21,589 nucleotides of DNA, taken from the IMG/VR virus record IMGVR_UViG_3300023276_001246, positions 1-21,589 of that record. One strand, 5' to 3'. How positions within the stretch are numbered: the stretch's first letter is position 1; every line of letters begins with the position of its first letter. Below are positions 1 through 5,914 of the stretch, one piece after another. The position numbers were made by a program, and so were the translations under genes. The notes under the pieces were generated by a model. It had not been told where the DNA came from and did no database searches. It saw only the letters and a list, made by a program, of their open reading frames with translations. The stretch is from a virus.

Positions 1-92
1 ACACTCACAAAATGAAGAAGTTCCCTTTCGAGGTAAACGGGGCGATGGTGTATAAAGTAGATATAATTCGAGGTAAACGAAAAAAAATGTAA
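1..92 (+). CDS. 3' end of a gene entering from the left edge, or a 26-residue ORF
   Basis: An open frame runs from the window edge (codons begin at base 3) to a TAA at 90-92. If it is a separate gene, the first ATG is at 12 and gives 26 residues. The visible tail (FEVNGAMVYKVDIIRGKRKKM) is basic and lysine/arginine-rich at its end. No family is recognisable. It shares the direction of the small plus-strand genes that follow. A 13-bp direct repeat lies within its DNA at 27-39 and 67-79, read in two different frames. Confidence 0.4.
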   Translation, partial: THKMKKFPFEVNGAMVYKVDIIRGKRKKM

Positions 93-173
93 AAATAATC
101 ACTATTATTATTATTTATTGTAACATAATAACTATATTTACGTATAATTAATTACAAACAAACAATAAACGAT

Positions 174-380
174 ATGAAAAGCATTAAAACACAAAAGCAC
201 CACAGAACGGAAAACGGTAGAACTACTTTATGCGGCATTAGAATTACAAGTTATTCAGATATAGTTAATAAGGATGGACTTGCAGTACCTCCAAGAGATG
301 CTCATTTTCAATTTACACCATATAAAATTGATGGACCAATATGTGAAAAGTGTAATAAAGCTTTTTACTCAAATAAATAA
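174..380 (+). CDS. Small CxxC protein, hypothetical (68 aa)
   Basis: This is the first complete gene of the plus-strand run. The protein is basic at its start (KTQKHHRTENGR) and ends in a CEKC motif, with another cysteine at residue 21 (TTLCGIR), so it could bind a metal through few ligands. No catalytic motif is visible. The ATG follows an AT-rich leader, as is normal in Bacteroidota, where Shine-Dalgarno sequences are often weak. A 15-nt gap separates it from the next ORF, which suggests one transcript. Function unknown. Confidence 0.65.
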   Translation: MKSIKTQKHHRTENGRTTLCGIRITSYSDIVNKDGLAVPPRDAHFQFTPYKIDGPICEKCNKAFYSNK

Positions 381-395
381 ACAACCACAAACAGC

Positions 396-509
396 ATGAA
401 AACGATTAGAAAAGCACACGATTATAAAATTCAGTTTAACGGATCAAACACTTATTTTATAGTTGACCAATTTGGAAATTGCCACGGGAGAGCAAACCAG
501 TTTCGGTGA
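396..509 (+). CDS. Very small ORF, hypothetical (37 aa)
   Basis: ATG at 396, TGA at 507-509. The peptide (MKTIRKAHDYKIQFNGSN...) has the alternating polar/hydrophobic pattern of a small beta-rich protein and ends in HGRANQFR. It is supported only by its position between two other small plus-strand ORFs with short gaps on each side (15 and 28 nt). No family is recognised. Confidence 0.45.
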   Translation: MKTIRKAHDYKIQFNGSNTYFIVDQFGNCHGRANQFR

Positions 510-537
510 TGAGGGATTAATTTAAAAATTAGAAATT

Positions 538-657
538 ATGACAGCAAAAAAAACCTTCACCCTAGATAGTGTAGTAGTATTTAAAAGAATACCGGTACAA
601 AGCAAAATCCAACGTATAGAAACAAAGAAATTCGCTTTTGATATAAGACTTAATTAA
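538..657 (+). CDS. Very small ORF, hypothetical (39 aa)
   Basis: ATG at 538, TAA at 655-657, only one base before the ATG of the next gene at 659, a spacing that suggests translational coupling. The peptide (MTAKKTFTLDSVVVFKR...) is basic, with a hydrophobic VVVF core. No motif or family is recognised. The call rests on the tight packing. Confidence 0.45.
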   Translation: MTAKKTFTLDSVVVFKRIPVQSKIQRIETKKFAFDIRLN

Positions 658-658
658 T

Positions 659-874
659 ATGGAAACAATACAACAAATTTTAGCAGATAGCGTGAGAGAT
701 GGTTTTTGGAAGTTTATAGGCTACTGGATATTGATAGCTTTAATACTTGTAACACCCTCGCAATTGATAATAATTATTATTAACAGATTTTTACGGCATT
801 GGAATATAAGAAAACACGGATACCCTCCTGAGCATTGTGACGCGGATGGGGATTTTAAGAATAAAAAAGAATAA
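659..874 (+). CDS. Small single-pass membrane protein, hypothetical (71 aa)
   Basis: A hydrophobic segment at about residues 19-44 (YWILIALILVTPSQLIIIIINRF) is long enough to cross the membrane. It is followed by a basic stretch (RHWNIRKHGY) and an acidic/basic tail. Under the positive-inside rule the C-terminus would be cytoplasmic. The gene starts one base after the preceding ORF and ends 8 nt before the next. Small phage membrane proteins can be holins, spanins or exclusion factors, but nothing here decides among these. Confidence 0.6.
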   Translation: METIQQILADSVRDGFWKFIGYWILIALILVTPSQLIIIIINRFLRHWNIRKHGYPPEHCDADGDFKNKKE

Positions 875-882
875 TTTTTAAT

Positions 883-1080
883 ATGGAACGAATAAAACTA
901 ACGCATAGATGGTTGATAATTGCCGGGTTCAATAACTACGGTAATTTTTACAAGCTTAATAGCTTGAAGCTATTTCACGATAAAAAAAGGGATTGTTTCT
1001 TTTATTCAAATAGTGGAGTAACTTGTCGACTTGATTATACCGACCAAGTTCAGAAGCTACACCAATTCCTCGAAGTCTAA
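883..1080 (+). CDS. Small conserved-looking phage protein (65 aa)
   Basis: The last gene of the plus-strand run. The sequence (MERIKLTHRWLIIAGF...CRLDYTDQVQKLHQFLEV) resembles small Bacteroidota phage proteins ending in a D/VQ-x-x-LHQ-type amphipathic helix, but no function is known to me. Its 3' end overlaps the 3' end of the convergent minus-strand gene at 1057 by 24 nt. The two transcription units therefore meet tail to tail with no room for a terminator between the stops. Confidence 0.65.
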   Translation: MERIKLTHRWLIIAGFNNYGNFYKLNSLKLFHDKKRDCFFYSNSGVTCRLDYTDQVQKLHQFLEV

Positions 1081-1668
1081 AGGATAATCCGAACTAGCAC
1101 TAAAGGAAAAAGGTATTTCATTGAATTTACCTTCAACTTGCGACATGGACCACGATTCAATTACTATGTCGAAAATATCAAAGATACTATTCAAATATTC
1201 ACTTACTATCGGAATTTGTTGCGGGGTTTCAAACGCCCTGCGCAAAAACTGAGCATCACTTTCAGGAATAACATTCGCTTTGCTTGAAAGAACACCCCGG
1301 CAGTTAATTTGAAAATCGTTATCAGAAACATATTCTTTCACCGTTCCGTTTCTTCCCTGTATTGGCGTTTTAACAATGTTTCTTGGTTTGGTTACTGTGA
1401 ATATAACTGTGTCAATTGATATTTCAGGGTAATCAACTTGACCACCTTCTAAATCTGTATAGCTAGATGCAGGCAATACCAGTCTATCAATAACAGGCGT
1501 ATTCAAATATGAATTACCTTCCTGTGTTGTTTGCTGCTCAATATCACCGGTTACTATATTGGCGATAGTCCCTTTAATTACTTGAACGGCTGCGCCTGTC
1601 ACTAAGAATTTAGCGTTTAAGCCTTGCGGCTGTATCGGGTCGGGTATTGTGAAGAATTTAATTGCCAT
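1057..1668 (-). CDS. DUF6046-like phage protein, probable virion or tail component
   Basis: 203 residues. The central block (VIDRLVLPASSYTD, FTVTKPRNIVKTPIQGRNGTVKEY, NDFQINCRGVL) and the C-terminal block (YLNSIFDIFDIVIESW...EGKFNEIPFSFSASSDYPLDFEEL) match my recollection of the DUF6046 family of Bacteroidota phages. The family assignment is from memory and the virion role is inferred from position downstream of the terminase. There is no signal peptide or membrane segment. ATG at 1668 lies four bases after a TATCTTTG promoter box, so the mRNA may be almost leaderless. A terminator just upstream (1682-1711) isolates it from the terminase transcript. Confidence 0.55.
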   Translation of the reverse strand: MAIKFFTIPDPIQPQGLNAKFLVTGAAVQVIKGTIANIVTGDIEQQTTQEGNSYLNTPVIDRLVLPASSYTDLEGGQVDYPEISIDTVIFTVTKPRNIVKTPIQGRNGTVKEYVSDNDFQINCRGVLSSKANVIPESDAQFLRRAFETPQQIPIVSEYLNSIFDIFDIVIESWSMSQVEGKFNEIPFSFSASSDYPLDFEELV

Positions 1669-1672
1669 GAAC

Positions 1673-1680
1673 CAAAGATA
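1673..1680 (-). promoter_or_regulatory. Candidate -7 promoter box (TATCTTTG)
   Basis: The minus strand reads TATCTTTG, an exact match to the Bacteroidota TAnnTTTG consensus, four bases before the ATG at 1668. No good -33 TTG lies at 19-20 nt; the best is TTG at 16 nt. If used, transcription would start at or next to the start codon. Confidence 0.5.
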
Positions 1681-1681
1681 T

Positions 1682-1711
1682 AAAAAAAACCGCCACCAAT
1701 AAAGGCAGCGG
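1682..1711 (-). terminator. Rho-independent terminator
   Basis: On the minus strand an 8-bp GC-rich stem (CCGCTGCC / GGTGGCGG, with two G-T pairs) encloses a six-base loop (TTTATT). Eight T residues follow at once. It lies between the small membrane-protein gene at 1784 and the gene at 1668 and would end transcripts coming from the terminase side. Confidence 0.8.
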
Positions 1712-1749
1712 TCAAAACAATTTTAAAACCTCACTCACGACATGAAAGG

Positions 1750-1757
1750 TAAAGATA
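1750..1757 (-). promoter_or_regulatory. Candidate promoter box (TATCTTTA) with no gene behind it
   Basis: The minus strand reads TATCTTTAC, the same box seen at 1990, 2820 and 5120. Downstream, before the terminator at 1682-1711, no ORF of useful length exists: the only ATG is followed one codon later by TGA. A transcript from here would be about 60 nt. No -33 element is visible. Confidence 0.3.
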
Positions 1758-1783
1758 GTAATCTATATTTAATATAATGTCAC

Positions 1784-1966
1784 TTAAAAAATTTTATATT
1801 TCGATAAATAAATAGAGGCTATAACAATACATGAAATACTAATCATCGCATCCTTTAATAAATAACCTACTATTGCCCCCGCTAATACAAACAAAGTACA
1901 AAGCACTACCATTGTATTTTTTTGCTTTCTCTTAGCCGCTTTTTTTAAACTCTTTTCATTATTCAT
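1784..1966 (-). CDS. Small membrane protein with two hydrophobic segments (60 aa)
   Basis: A strongly basic N-terminus (NNEKSLKKAAKRKQKN) precedes two hydrophobic stretches, about residues 19-37 (MVVLCTLFVLAGAIVGYLL) and 41-56 (MISISCIVIASIYLSK), arranged as a hairpin. Both ends would lie in the cytoplasm. Size, topology and position beside the terminase are compatible with a class II-type holin, but many phage membrane proteins look like this and no lysin is seen here. A TATCTTTA box (1990-1997) lies 23 nt before the ATG, and a terminator stands downstream. Confidence 0.6.
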   Translation of the reverse strand: MNNEKSLKKAAKRKQKNTMVVLCTLFVLAGAIVGYLLKDAMISISCIVIASIYLSKYKIF

Positions 1967-1989
1967 TTTTTTACATTTTTGGTTCTTTG

Positions 1990-1997
1990 TAAAGATA
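1990..1997 (-). promoter_or_regulatory. Candidate promoter box (TATCTTTA)
   Basis: The minus strand reads TACTATCTTTACA, sharing GTAAAGATAGTA (plus strand) with the box at 1750. It sits 23 nt upstream of the ATG at 1966 and just after the terminase stop codon. No clear -33 TTG at 19-20 nt. Confidence 0.4.
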
Positions 1998-2007
1998 GTA
2001 ATTTTTC

Positions 2008-4533
2008 TTAATATCCGACCACGTTTCGTCCAATAACCATTTTTGTTTCTTTTCCCCCACGCTGATACATTAAGAATTCCCGTTGGAAAGCTTGCGTTAT
2101 CATATAATCAAAAGTATCAGAGCAATTATGAACTAAAATATTATTCGCAAAAAATTCAGGCTGATCTTTAACCGTTAAATCATAAACATCTGCTCTCTTT
2201 TCTATATTTTGCAGCGCACTTTCTTGAACAATTCTTGGTTTTACTCCATTTATTTGCCTCAAAAGTTGCACCGCAAGAAACACAGATTCTCGATTCATTC
2301 CATTTACCCAATTTTCTGTCTCGCCTTGCGCCATATCTATTCTTGCACTTTGCTGAACAGAACTTTGTTTCCACTTTAGCTGTTTGAGTAAATTTCGAAC
2401 TACATTCAAGACATTCAATAACCCTTTCTTTCCCGAATAGAGATTCTTTAGCGTGTTTCTTGTGCCACTTTCTTCCTTCTTCTGATTTATGCCATTCAAT
2501 TGCTTTAGGTCGTGCGCATTCTTCAAGACACCGCTTTTTCCTTTGTTTTTCTTCTTCTGAAAGATTTTTGTAATGATCTGATAAATGCTTGCGCCCATCA
2601 ACACAAATAAGATTGGCAATATTATTATTGCTGATACTACCATCTTTATGATGGATATGATGTTTTTCGGGAATCGTGTCTTTTTCGCATTCCCAAATAT
2701 ATCTATGAAGATATTTTTTATCACCTCGAACCCACCCCCTGAAATACTTTTCATCATATCGATGAAACTTAAATCCATTATAGATAATCGTTTCTTTTTC
2801 CATACTCCCAATTTAGGGGTAAAGATACAAAAAGTATTCGAACCTATCAGAGTAGAGGCACTTTTAAAACCTTGATTATTAGTGAATATTTTATGGTCTG
2901 GTGTGCAAGTTATTTCGTTATTCCCTATTTTATATGTTCTAACTATTGCGTTTTTTCGCGTTAATCCAGATTTAAAAACGGGTTTATATCCTTTTCTTGT
3001 AAGAACATAATCGCCAAGTTTTACATCTTCAATGTTTTTATCTCCTAGAATAGTTTTAATCTTAGTTCCGGCAATAAAACAATGACCATATTGTTCATAG
3101 CTTATGCCAGTACGAATATCTTTGATTTTCTTTTTTGATTTCGTACCATCGGAATCTTCTTTTAAAAATTGAAAATCTGCTATTGAATTATGACACTTTT
3201 CCGAAATACGAATTTTTATGCTATCAGTTTCAAAGCAATCGTTTATCCAATTACCACGCATAGCAACGGAAGGATTACTTCTTCCAACTCTTAATGATGG
3301 GTAATAATGTTCAATATACTTACAAAACAGGGTGAAGAAGTTTTGCCCCTTTTCCAATTTTGTATCTGCTTTCTGTGAAGTAGCATCACCATAAATAAAT
3401 AAACCAGTTTTATGATTCGGGTATCGCATCATGAATTCCTCCGCAAGCATACGAACCGTATTCTTCGGGTGTGCCAAACAAAGTTCATCTATCTGAGTTA
3501 TGCAATTACCTTCAACTTGATATAAAGTTGCTGTAATGTACGGATTTACGTTTTCATCTAGTGATATATGGAGCGGTAAGTATTCATTATACTGGCATTC
3601 GGTAACGTGTATATCTTGATTAAATGCTTTGTAGAATTCTGACCCTGCCTCCATAATTTTGGGGTTCTGTTGCTGTAAGGCTTCAAACTTTACCGGATTG
3701 ATTTGCTTTGCCTCCATCGCTGATTCGTAACTGTGCATTTCTTCCCAAAGAACCTCGCCTATTTCTCGCGGGTCATTAGGGTTTGAGTTATCAATCTTAA
3801 TACGTGGAAAAGTAACTATCTCCCAATCTTTGGCGTGGCTGCTTTTCGAAGCTTCAATTATTTTTCCGGCAATATCTTCAACATTCCACCGTGTTAATGT
3901 TAAAAGAACCTGACTATTATTATTTAATCGAGTACTTAATTCGGTTGTGTACCATTCCCAAACTTTCTCACGATATGTTTGCGAGCCTGCTTCTTCTGCT
4001 CCTTTTATCGGGTCATCGATAAGCGCGATATCAACCGGGTTTCCTGTGATACCGCCACCAACGCCAACAGAAATAAAAGAGCCGCTTTTATTTACAACTT
4101 CGAATTCATCCGCAGTTTTTACGAAATCACTTGTTTTTGAATTTGATAATGTTGTTTCCGGAAACACTTCATTATATGAAGGCTCAGTCATAATTCTTTT
4201 TATCTGCCTGTTAAATTTACTGGCAAAAGTTGAATTATAGGCACAAAGGGCAATTCTAAGATTCGGGTTTAATCCTAACATGAAAGCAGGTAAACGTCTG
4301 GAAGTCAGCTCTGATTTACCATGCTGTGGCGGCATAAACACCATCATTCTTTTTATTTCGCCCCGAGCGAATTTGTTTAGCTTATCACATAAAATTTGAT
4401 GATGCCAGTTGGTAAGATAATCTTCTTTAGTATATTTCGTGAAAGCAAGTATGTCGGATTTAGCTCTATATCTTAACTCATCCTTTTTTAGTTTATATTT
4501 TGCTTCAAGTAATTCTAATTTATCAGCGTTCAA
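2008..4533 (-). CDS. terL: Terminase large subunit (TerL), intein-containing precursor
   Basis: The ATPase-nuclease that packages phage DNA into proheads. The precursor has 841 residues; removing the intein leaves a 522-residue TerL, a normal size. ATPase motifs: Walker A PPQHGKSE (68-75), Walker B DIALIDDP (168-175), coupling motif LLTLTRW (210-216). Nuclease aspartates: D326 (HISLDEN), D383 (IYGDATS), and the third in CSDTFDY after the intein. The intein (residues 485-803) splits the conserved YGH/CSDTFDY motif, so TerL cannot be an active nuclease until it is spliced out. The start codon is TTG at 4533: an in-frame TAA lies just upstream, and the first internal Met (residue 63) is too close to Walker A. 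It overlaps the small-subunit gene by 11 nt, which suggests translational coupling. Confidence 0.93.
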   Translation of the reverse strand: MNADKLELLEAKYKLKKDELRYRAKSDILAFTKYTKEDYLTNWHHQILCDKLNKFARGEIKRMMVFMPPQHGKSELTSRRLPAFMLGLNPNLRIALCAYNSTFASKFNRQIKRIMTEPSYNEVFPETTLSNSKTSDFVKTADEFEVVNKSGSFISVGVGGGITGNPVDIALIDDPIKGAEEAGSQTYREKVWEWYTTELSTRLNNNSQVLLTLTRWNVEDIAGKIIEASKSSHAKDWEIVTFPRIKIDNSNPNDPREIGEVLWEEMHSYESAMEAKQINPVKFEALQQQNPKIMEAGSEFYKAFNQDIHVTECQYNEYLPLHISLDENVNPYITATLYQVEGNCITQIDELCLAHPKNTVRMLAEEFMMRYPNHKTGLFIYGDATSQKADTKLEKGQNFFTLFCKYIEHYYPSLRVGRSNPSVAMRGNWINDCFETDSIKIRISEKCHNSIADFQFLKEDSDGTKSKKKIKDIRTGISYEQYGHCFIAGTKIKTILGDKNIEDVKLGDYVLTRKGYKPVFKSGLTRKNAIVRTYKIGNNEITCTPDHKIFTNNQGFKSASTLIGSNTFCIFTPKLGVWKKKRLSIMDLSFIDMMKSISGGGFEVIKNIFIDIFGNAKKTRFPKNIISIIKMVVSAIIILPILFVLMGASIYQIITKIFQKKKNKGKSGVLKNAHDLKQLNGINQKKEESGTRNTLKNLYSGKKGLLNVLNVVRNLLKQLKWKQSSVQQSARIDMAQGETENWVNGMNRESVFLAVQLLRQINGVKPRIVQESALQNIEKRADVYDLTVKDQPEFFANNILVHNCSDTFDYMITQAFQREFLMYQRGGKETKMVIGRNVVGY
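2180..2803 (-). CDS. HNH homing endonuclease, nested out of frame inside the terL intein
   Basis: 207 residues on the same strand as terL but in the -1 frame. The HNH core is clear: RYIWE, then HHIHHKDG and NNNIANL at about residues 48-66. Two zinc-finger-like units follow: CLECSSKF...FCSAKCKNRYG and CVSCGATF...NCSRKCAAKY. It begins at ATG 2803, with TAA nine bases upstream in its own frame, so it is not a readthrough from the intein frame. A GGGAG lies directly before the ATG, unusually close for a ribosome site. Its TGA falls inside intein block F, so it fills almost exactly the slot between blocks B and F. It probably cuts intein-free terL alleles to drive homing. Expression would need internal initiation or -1 frameshifting. 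Confidence 0.85.
   Translation of the reverse strand: MEKETIIYNGFKFHRYDEKYFRGWVRGDKKYLHRYIWECEKDTIPEKHHIHHKDGSISNNNIANLICVDGRKHLSDHYKNLSEEEKQRKKRCLEECARPKAIEWHKSEEGRKWHKKHAKESLFGKERVIECLECSSKFTQTAKVETKFCSAKCKNRYGARRDRKLGKWNESRICVSCGATFEANKWSKTKNCSRKCAAKYRKESRCL
2820..2827 (-). promoter_or_regulatory. Promoter-like box ahead of the nested HNH gene
   Basis: The minus strand reads TATCTTTAC, 16 nt upstream of the HNH ATG and inside intein coding sequence. The identical 8-mer stands before the starts at 1966 and 5113, and TATCTTTG stands before 9007 and 1668. No -33 TTG is found at 19-20 nt, so this may be chance. Confidence 0.3.
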
Positions 4534-4924
4534 GATTCTTTAATTTAGATTCTATGTCTTTAATTTTCGCCTCCCTTTCTTCTGGGGTAAGTGTAATATC
4601 CTCAGTTTTTTGATCTACTTTTTGGTAATTAGTTGATAAAGCCTCTCTTTCTTCATCAGTTGCAATAAGCTTAAACGCCGCTATTTGTAGGGCGGCGTTT
4701 TCTGAATCCTCCCATTTATTAACCATTTTATTTTTCGATGCAATTTTATTTAATCCTAATTCCCTTTTTATAGTATTAAATTCATCAGATTCTAAAGGGA
4801 AGAATTCATATAATGTAGGCGTTGTAGGTTCAATGAATCCTTCGATATAATAAAAGTGCTTTAGCTTATTATCTCTAATAACTTTTATAACCTCTTCAAA
4901 TACTTCCTCTTTATCGTATGCCAT
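4523..4924 (-). CDS. Terminase small subunit candidate (133 aa)
   Basis: This position directly before terL, with an 11-nt overlap, is the standard place for terS. The N-terminal half (EEVFEEVIKVIRDNKLKHFYYIEGFI...LYEFFP) reads as a helical DNA-recognition region. It is followed by NTIKRELGLNKIASKNKMVNKW, and then SENAALQIAAFKLIATDEEREALST, a helical block I associate with Bacteroidota TerS-like proteins. The C-terminus is highly charged (TPEEREAKIKDIESKLKNLER) and likely coiled coil. It should recognise pac/cos DNA and load TerL. Family assignment is from memory and context. Confidence 0.7.
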   Translation of the reverse strand: MAYDKEEVFEEVIKVIRDNKLKHFYYIEGFIEPTTPTLYEFFPLESDEFNTIKRELGLNKIASKNKMVNKWEDSENAALQIAAFKLIATDEEREALSTNYQKVDQKTEDITLTPEEREAKIKDIESKLKNLER

Positions 4925-4927
4925 AAT

Positions 4928-5113
4928 CTATACCTCCACTATTGTCATCGGCACCAATGATTCTTCCATTGCTGTTTGTGCTTCTGCTATTGTTTCGAAT
5001 TGTCTTGCGTTTGTTATAGGTGAAAAAGGGGTAATTAATACCCTTTTGCCGTCCAAAATTGCCCCGTTCATATAAAGGGTTGGGTCTGATTGTGATCTTA
5101 AAATGTATGCCAT
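4928..5113 (-). CDS. Hypothetical protein (61 aa)
   Basis: The longest open frame reaches a TTG at 5131, but the ATG at 5113 (MAYILRSQSD) is preferred. A promoter-like TATCTTTAC at 5120-5127 would put the transcription start after the TTG. The protein (DPTLYMNGAILDGKRVLITPF...ARQFETIAEAQTAMEES) looks like a compact alpha/beta fold; the helix after FETIAEAQ is amphipathic. No cysteines, signal or membrane segment. It ends 3 nt before the terS candidate starts. Function unknown. Confidence 0.55.
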   Translation of the reverse strand: MAYILRSQSDPTLYMNGAILDGKRVLITPFSPITNARQFETIAEAQTAMEESLVPMTIVEV

Positions 5114-5119
5114 AGTTTG

Positions 5120-5127
5120 TAAAGATA
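5120..5127 (-). promoter_or_regulatory. Candidate promoter box (TATCTTTA)
   Basis: The minus strand reads GCTATCTTTACA six bases before the ATG at 5113. It is the same box as at 1750, 1990 and 2820. If used, it would start a terS-terL transcript that is nearly leaderless. No clear -33 element. Confidence 0.4.
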
Positions 5128-5133
5128 GCAAAA

Positions 5134-5493
5134 TTAACTTAATTCCATTATCTGTTCAGCGAAAATATAGATTAGAAATGGCATAAGAATCCCGAAGAAA
5201 TATGCGACCCAATTTTTACGAAGATCGAATTTTACGCCCTTTCTTGCCCAAAACGCCATTGAATAATAATATAAATTAATAACTACTTCAATTCCCGCCC
5301 CAGTTAATGCTAAAGCGGGTTTTTCAATTAACACAAAACCAAAGATTGCTACTGAAAGAATGCCGCAAAACATTATTGCTTGAACTTCTTTTAGCCAACC
5401 TGTTAATCTTGAAAAAGATTGAAATGTGTAGTAAATGTGAGGTAGCTGTGAGATAATCGCGCTTGCCGTTAAAATAATAAATAAATACTTCAT
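5134..5493 (-). CDS. Polytopic membrane protein, hypothetical (119 aa)
   Basis: Four hydrophobic segments are visible: about residues 2-22 (KYLFIILTASAIISQLPHIYY), 39-57 (AIMFCGILSVAIFGFVLIE), 60-80 (ALALTGAGIEVVINLYYY) and 95-115 (WVAYFFGILMPFLIYIFAE). Basic loops (ARKGVKFDLRK) mark the cytoplasmic side. There are no catalytic motifs. The ATG overlaps the stop of the upstream gene in an ATGA arrangement. Four-helix phage membrane proteins near the terminase can be holins or superinfection-exclusion proteins, but the sequence does not say which. Confidence 0.65.
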   Translation of the reverse strand: MKYLFIILTASAIISQLPHIYYTFQSFSRLTGWLKEVQAIMFCGILSVAIFGFVLIEKPALALTGAGIEVVINLYYYSMAFWARKGVKFDLRKNWVAYFFGILMPFLIYIFAEQIMELS

Positions 5494-5663
5494 AATAATT
5501 GTTTGTTTTTAAGGTTAATATATTCTTGAATTAGTTCTGTTCTCTCTTCCGGGTGTGCATAACATATCAACGCACTTGTTTCCTTGTTATCTAGGTATTC
5601 GATTGTTAGCACTGAATTATATGCTATTGCCTGCCCTATTAATCGTTTTCTGAATTGCTCCAT
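5490..5663 (-). CDS. Hypothetical protein (57 aa)
   Basis: The open frame extends to 5744, but the ATG at 5663 (MEQFRKRLIGQAIAYN) is the better start because it overlaps the upstream gene by only 25 nt instead of more than 100. The upstream extension is arginine/asparagine-rich, as expected of an out-of-frame shadow. The protein continues TIEYLDNKETSALICYAHPEERTELIQEYINLKNKQ, with a charged C-terminal helix. Function unknown. It sits in a chain of overlapping genes leading to the terminase. Confidence 0.55.
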   Translation of the reverse strand: MEQFRKRLIGQAIAYNSVLTIEYLDNKETSALICYAHPEERTELIQEYINLKNKQLL

Positions 5664-5902
5664 GTTATATTTTTTTCTATTAGTTCGCGTATTTGGTCTG
5701 ATGTTTCCCCGAAATCTTCTGTTTCTAAAATAATAGAATCGCATTCTCGGATAAATTTACCAGTATGCAAGATACAATTATTTAGCATTTTTTTCATTCC
5801 GTGTCTCATTCGTGGGTTCAGTTCAATCATCAAGGCATGTTGGTAATCTTCTAATAGTGCAATTAAATTGATTCTGTTTTGATCTTCTTTTGTGTATTTC
5901 AT
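5639..5902 (-). CDS. Hypothetical helical protein (87 aa)
   Basis: Starts MKYTKEDQNRINLIALLEDYQHALMIELNPRMRHG. It is mostly helical by composition, with an acidic end (EDFGETSDQIRELIEKNI). One cysteine pair (NCILHTGKFIRECDS) is not a zinc motif. The ATG follows AAAAACACT, and the same AACACTATGAAA context recurs at about 6116, on the far side of the putative origin. It is the first gene of the overlapping small-gene set upstream of the terminase. No family recognised. Confidence 0.55.
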   Translation of the reverse strand: MKYTKEDQNRINLIALLEDYQHALMIELNPRMRHGMKKMLNNCILHTGKFIRECDSIILETEDFGETSDQIRELIEKNITWSNSEND

Positions 5903-5914
5903 AGTGTTTTTTTA

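Larger units (their letters stand above)
2125..3081 (-). other. Intein in TerL (319 residues)
   Basis: A protein-splicing element from Cys485 to Asn803 of the precursor. Visible splicing blocks: A (CFIAGTKIKTILGDKNIEDV), B (GNNEITCTPDHKIF, with TxxH), F (ADVYDLTVKDQPEFFANN) and G (NNILVHN), followed by Cys804 as the +1 nucleophile. All the catalytic residues of a class 1 intein are present, so splicing should be possible. Residues from about 577 to 785, where an in-frame homing endonuclease would normally sit, do not look like one in this frame. They include a hydrophobic run (MVVSAIIILPILFVLMG) because the DNA encodes an HNH endonuclease in another frame. Confidence 0.92.

Noticed and set aside
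27-79. 13-bp direct repeat TTCGAGGTAAACG at 27-39 and 67-79
   Set aside because: Only two copies, lying in the 3' end of a partial ORF in different frames. No further copy was seen in the window, so there is no basis for a functional call.
93-173. Promoter for the plus-strand small genes
   Set aside because: TATATTTA at 133-140 resembles a -7 box, but the nearest TTG is 12 nt upstream instead of 19-20, so I do not annotate it.
2585-2875. 96-residue plus-strand ORF opposite the intein/HNH region
   Set aside because: It is an antisense shadow of a region that already codes in two frames, and its sequence has no recognisable domain.
3947-4240. 97-residue plus-strand ORF opposite terL
   Set aside because: Antisense shadow of the conserved ATPase domain; low-complexity serine/proline-rich translation.
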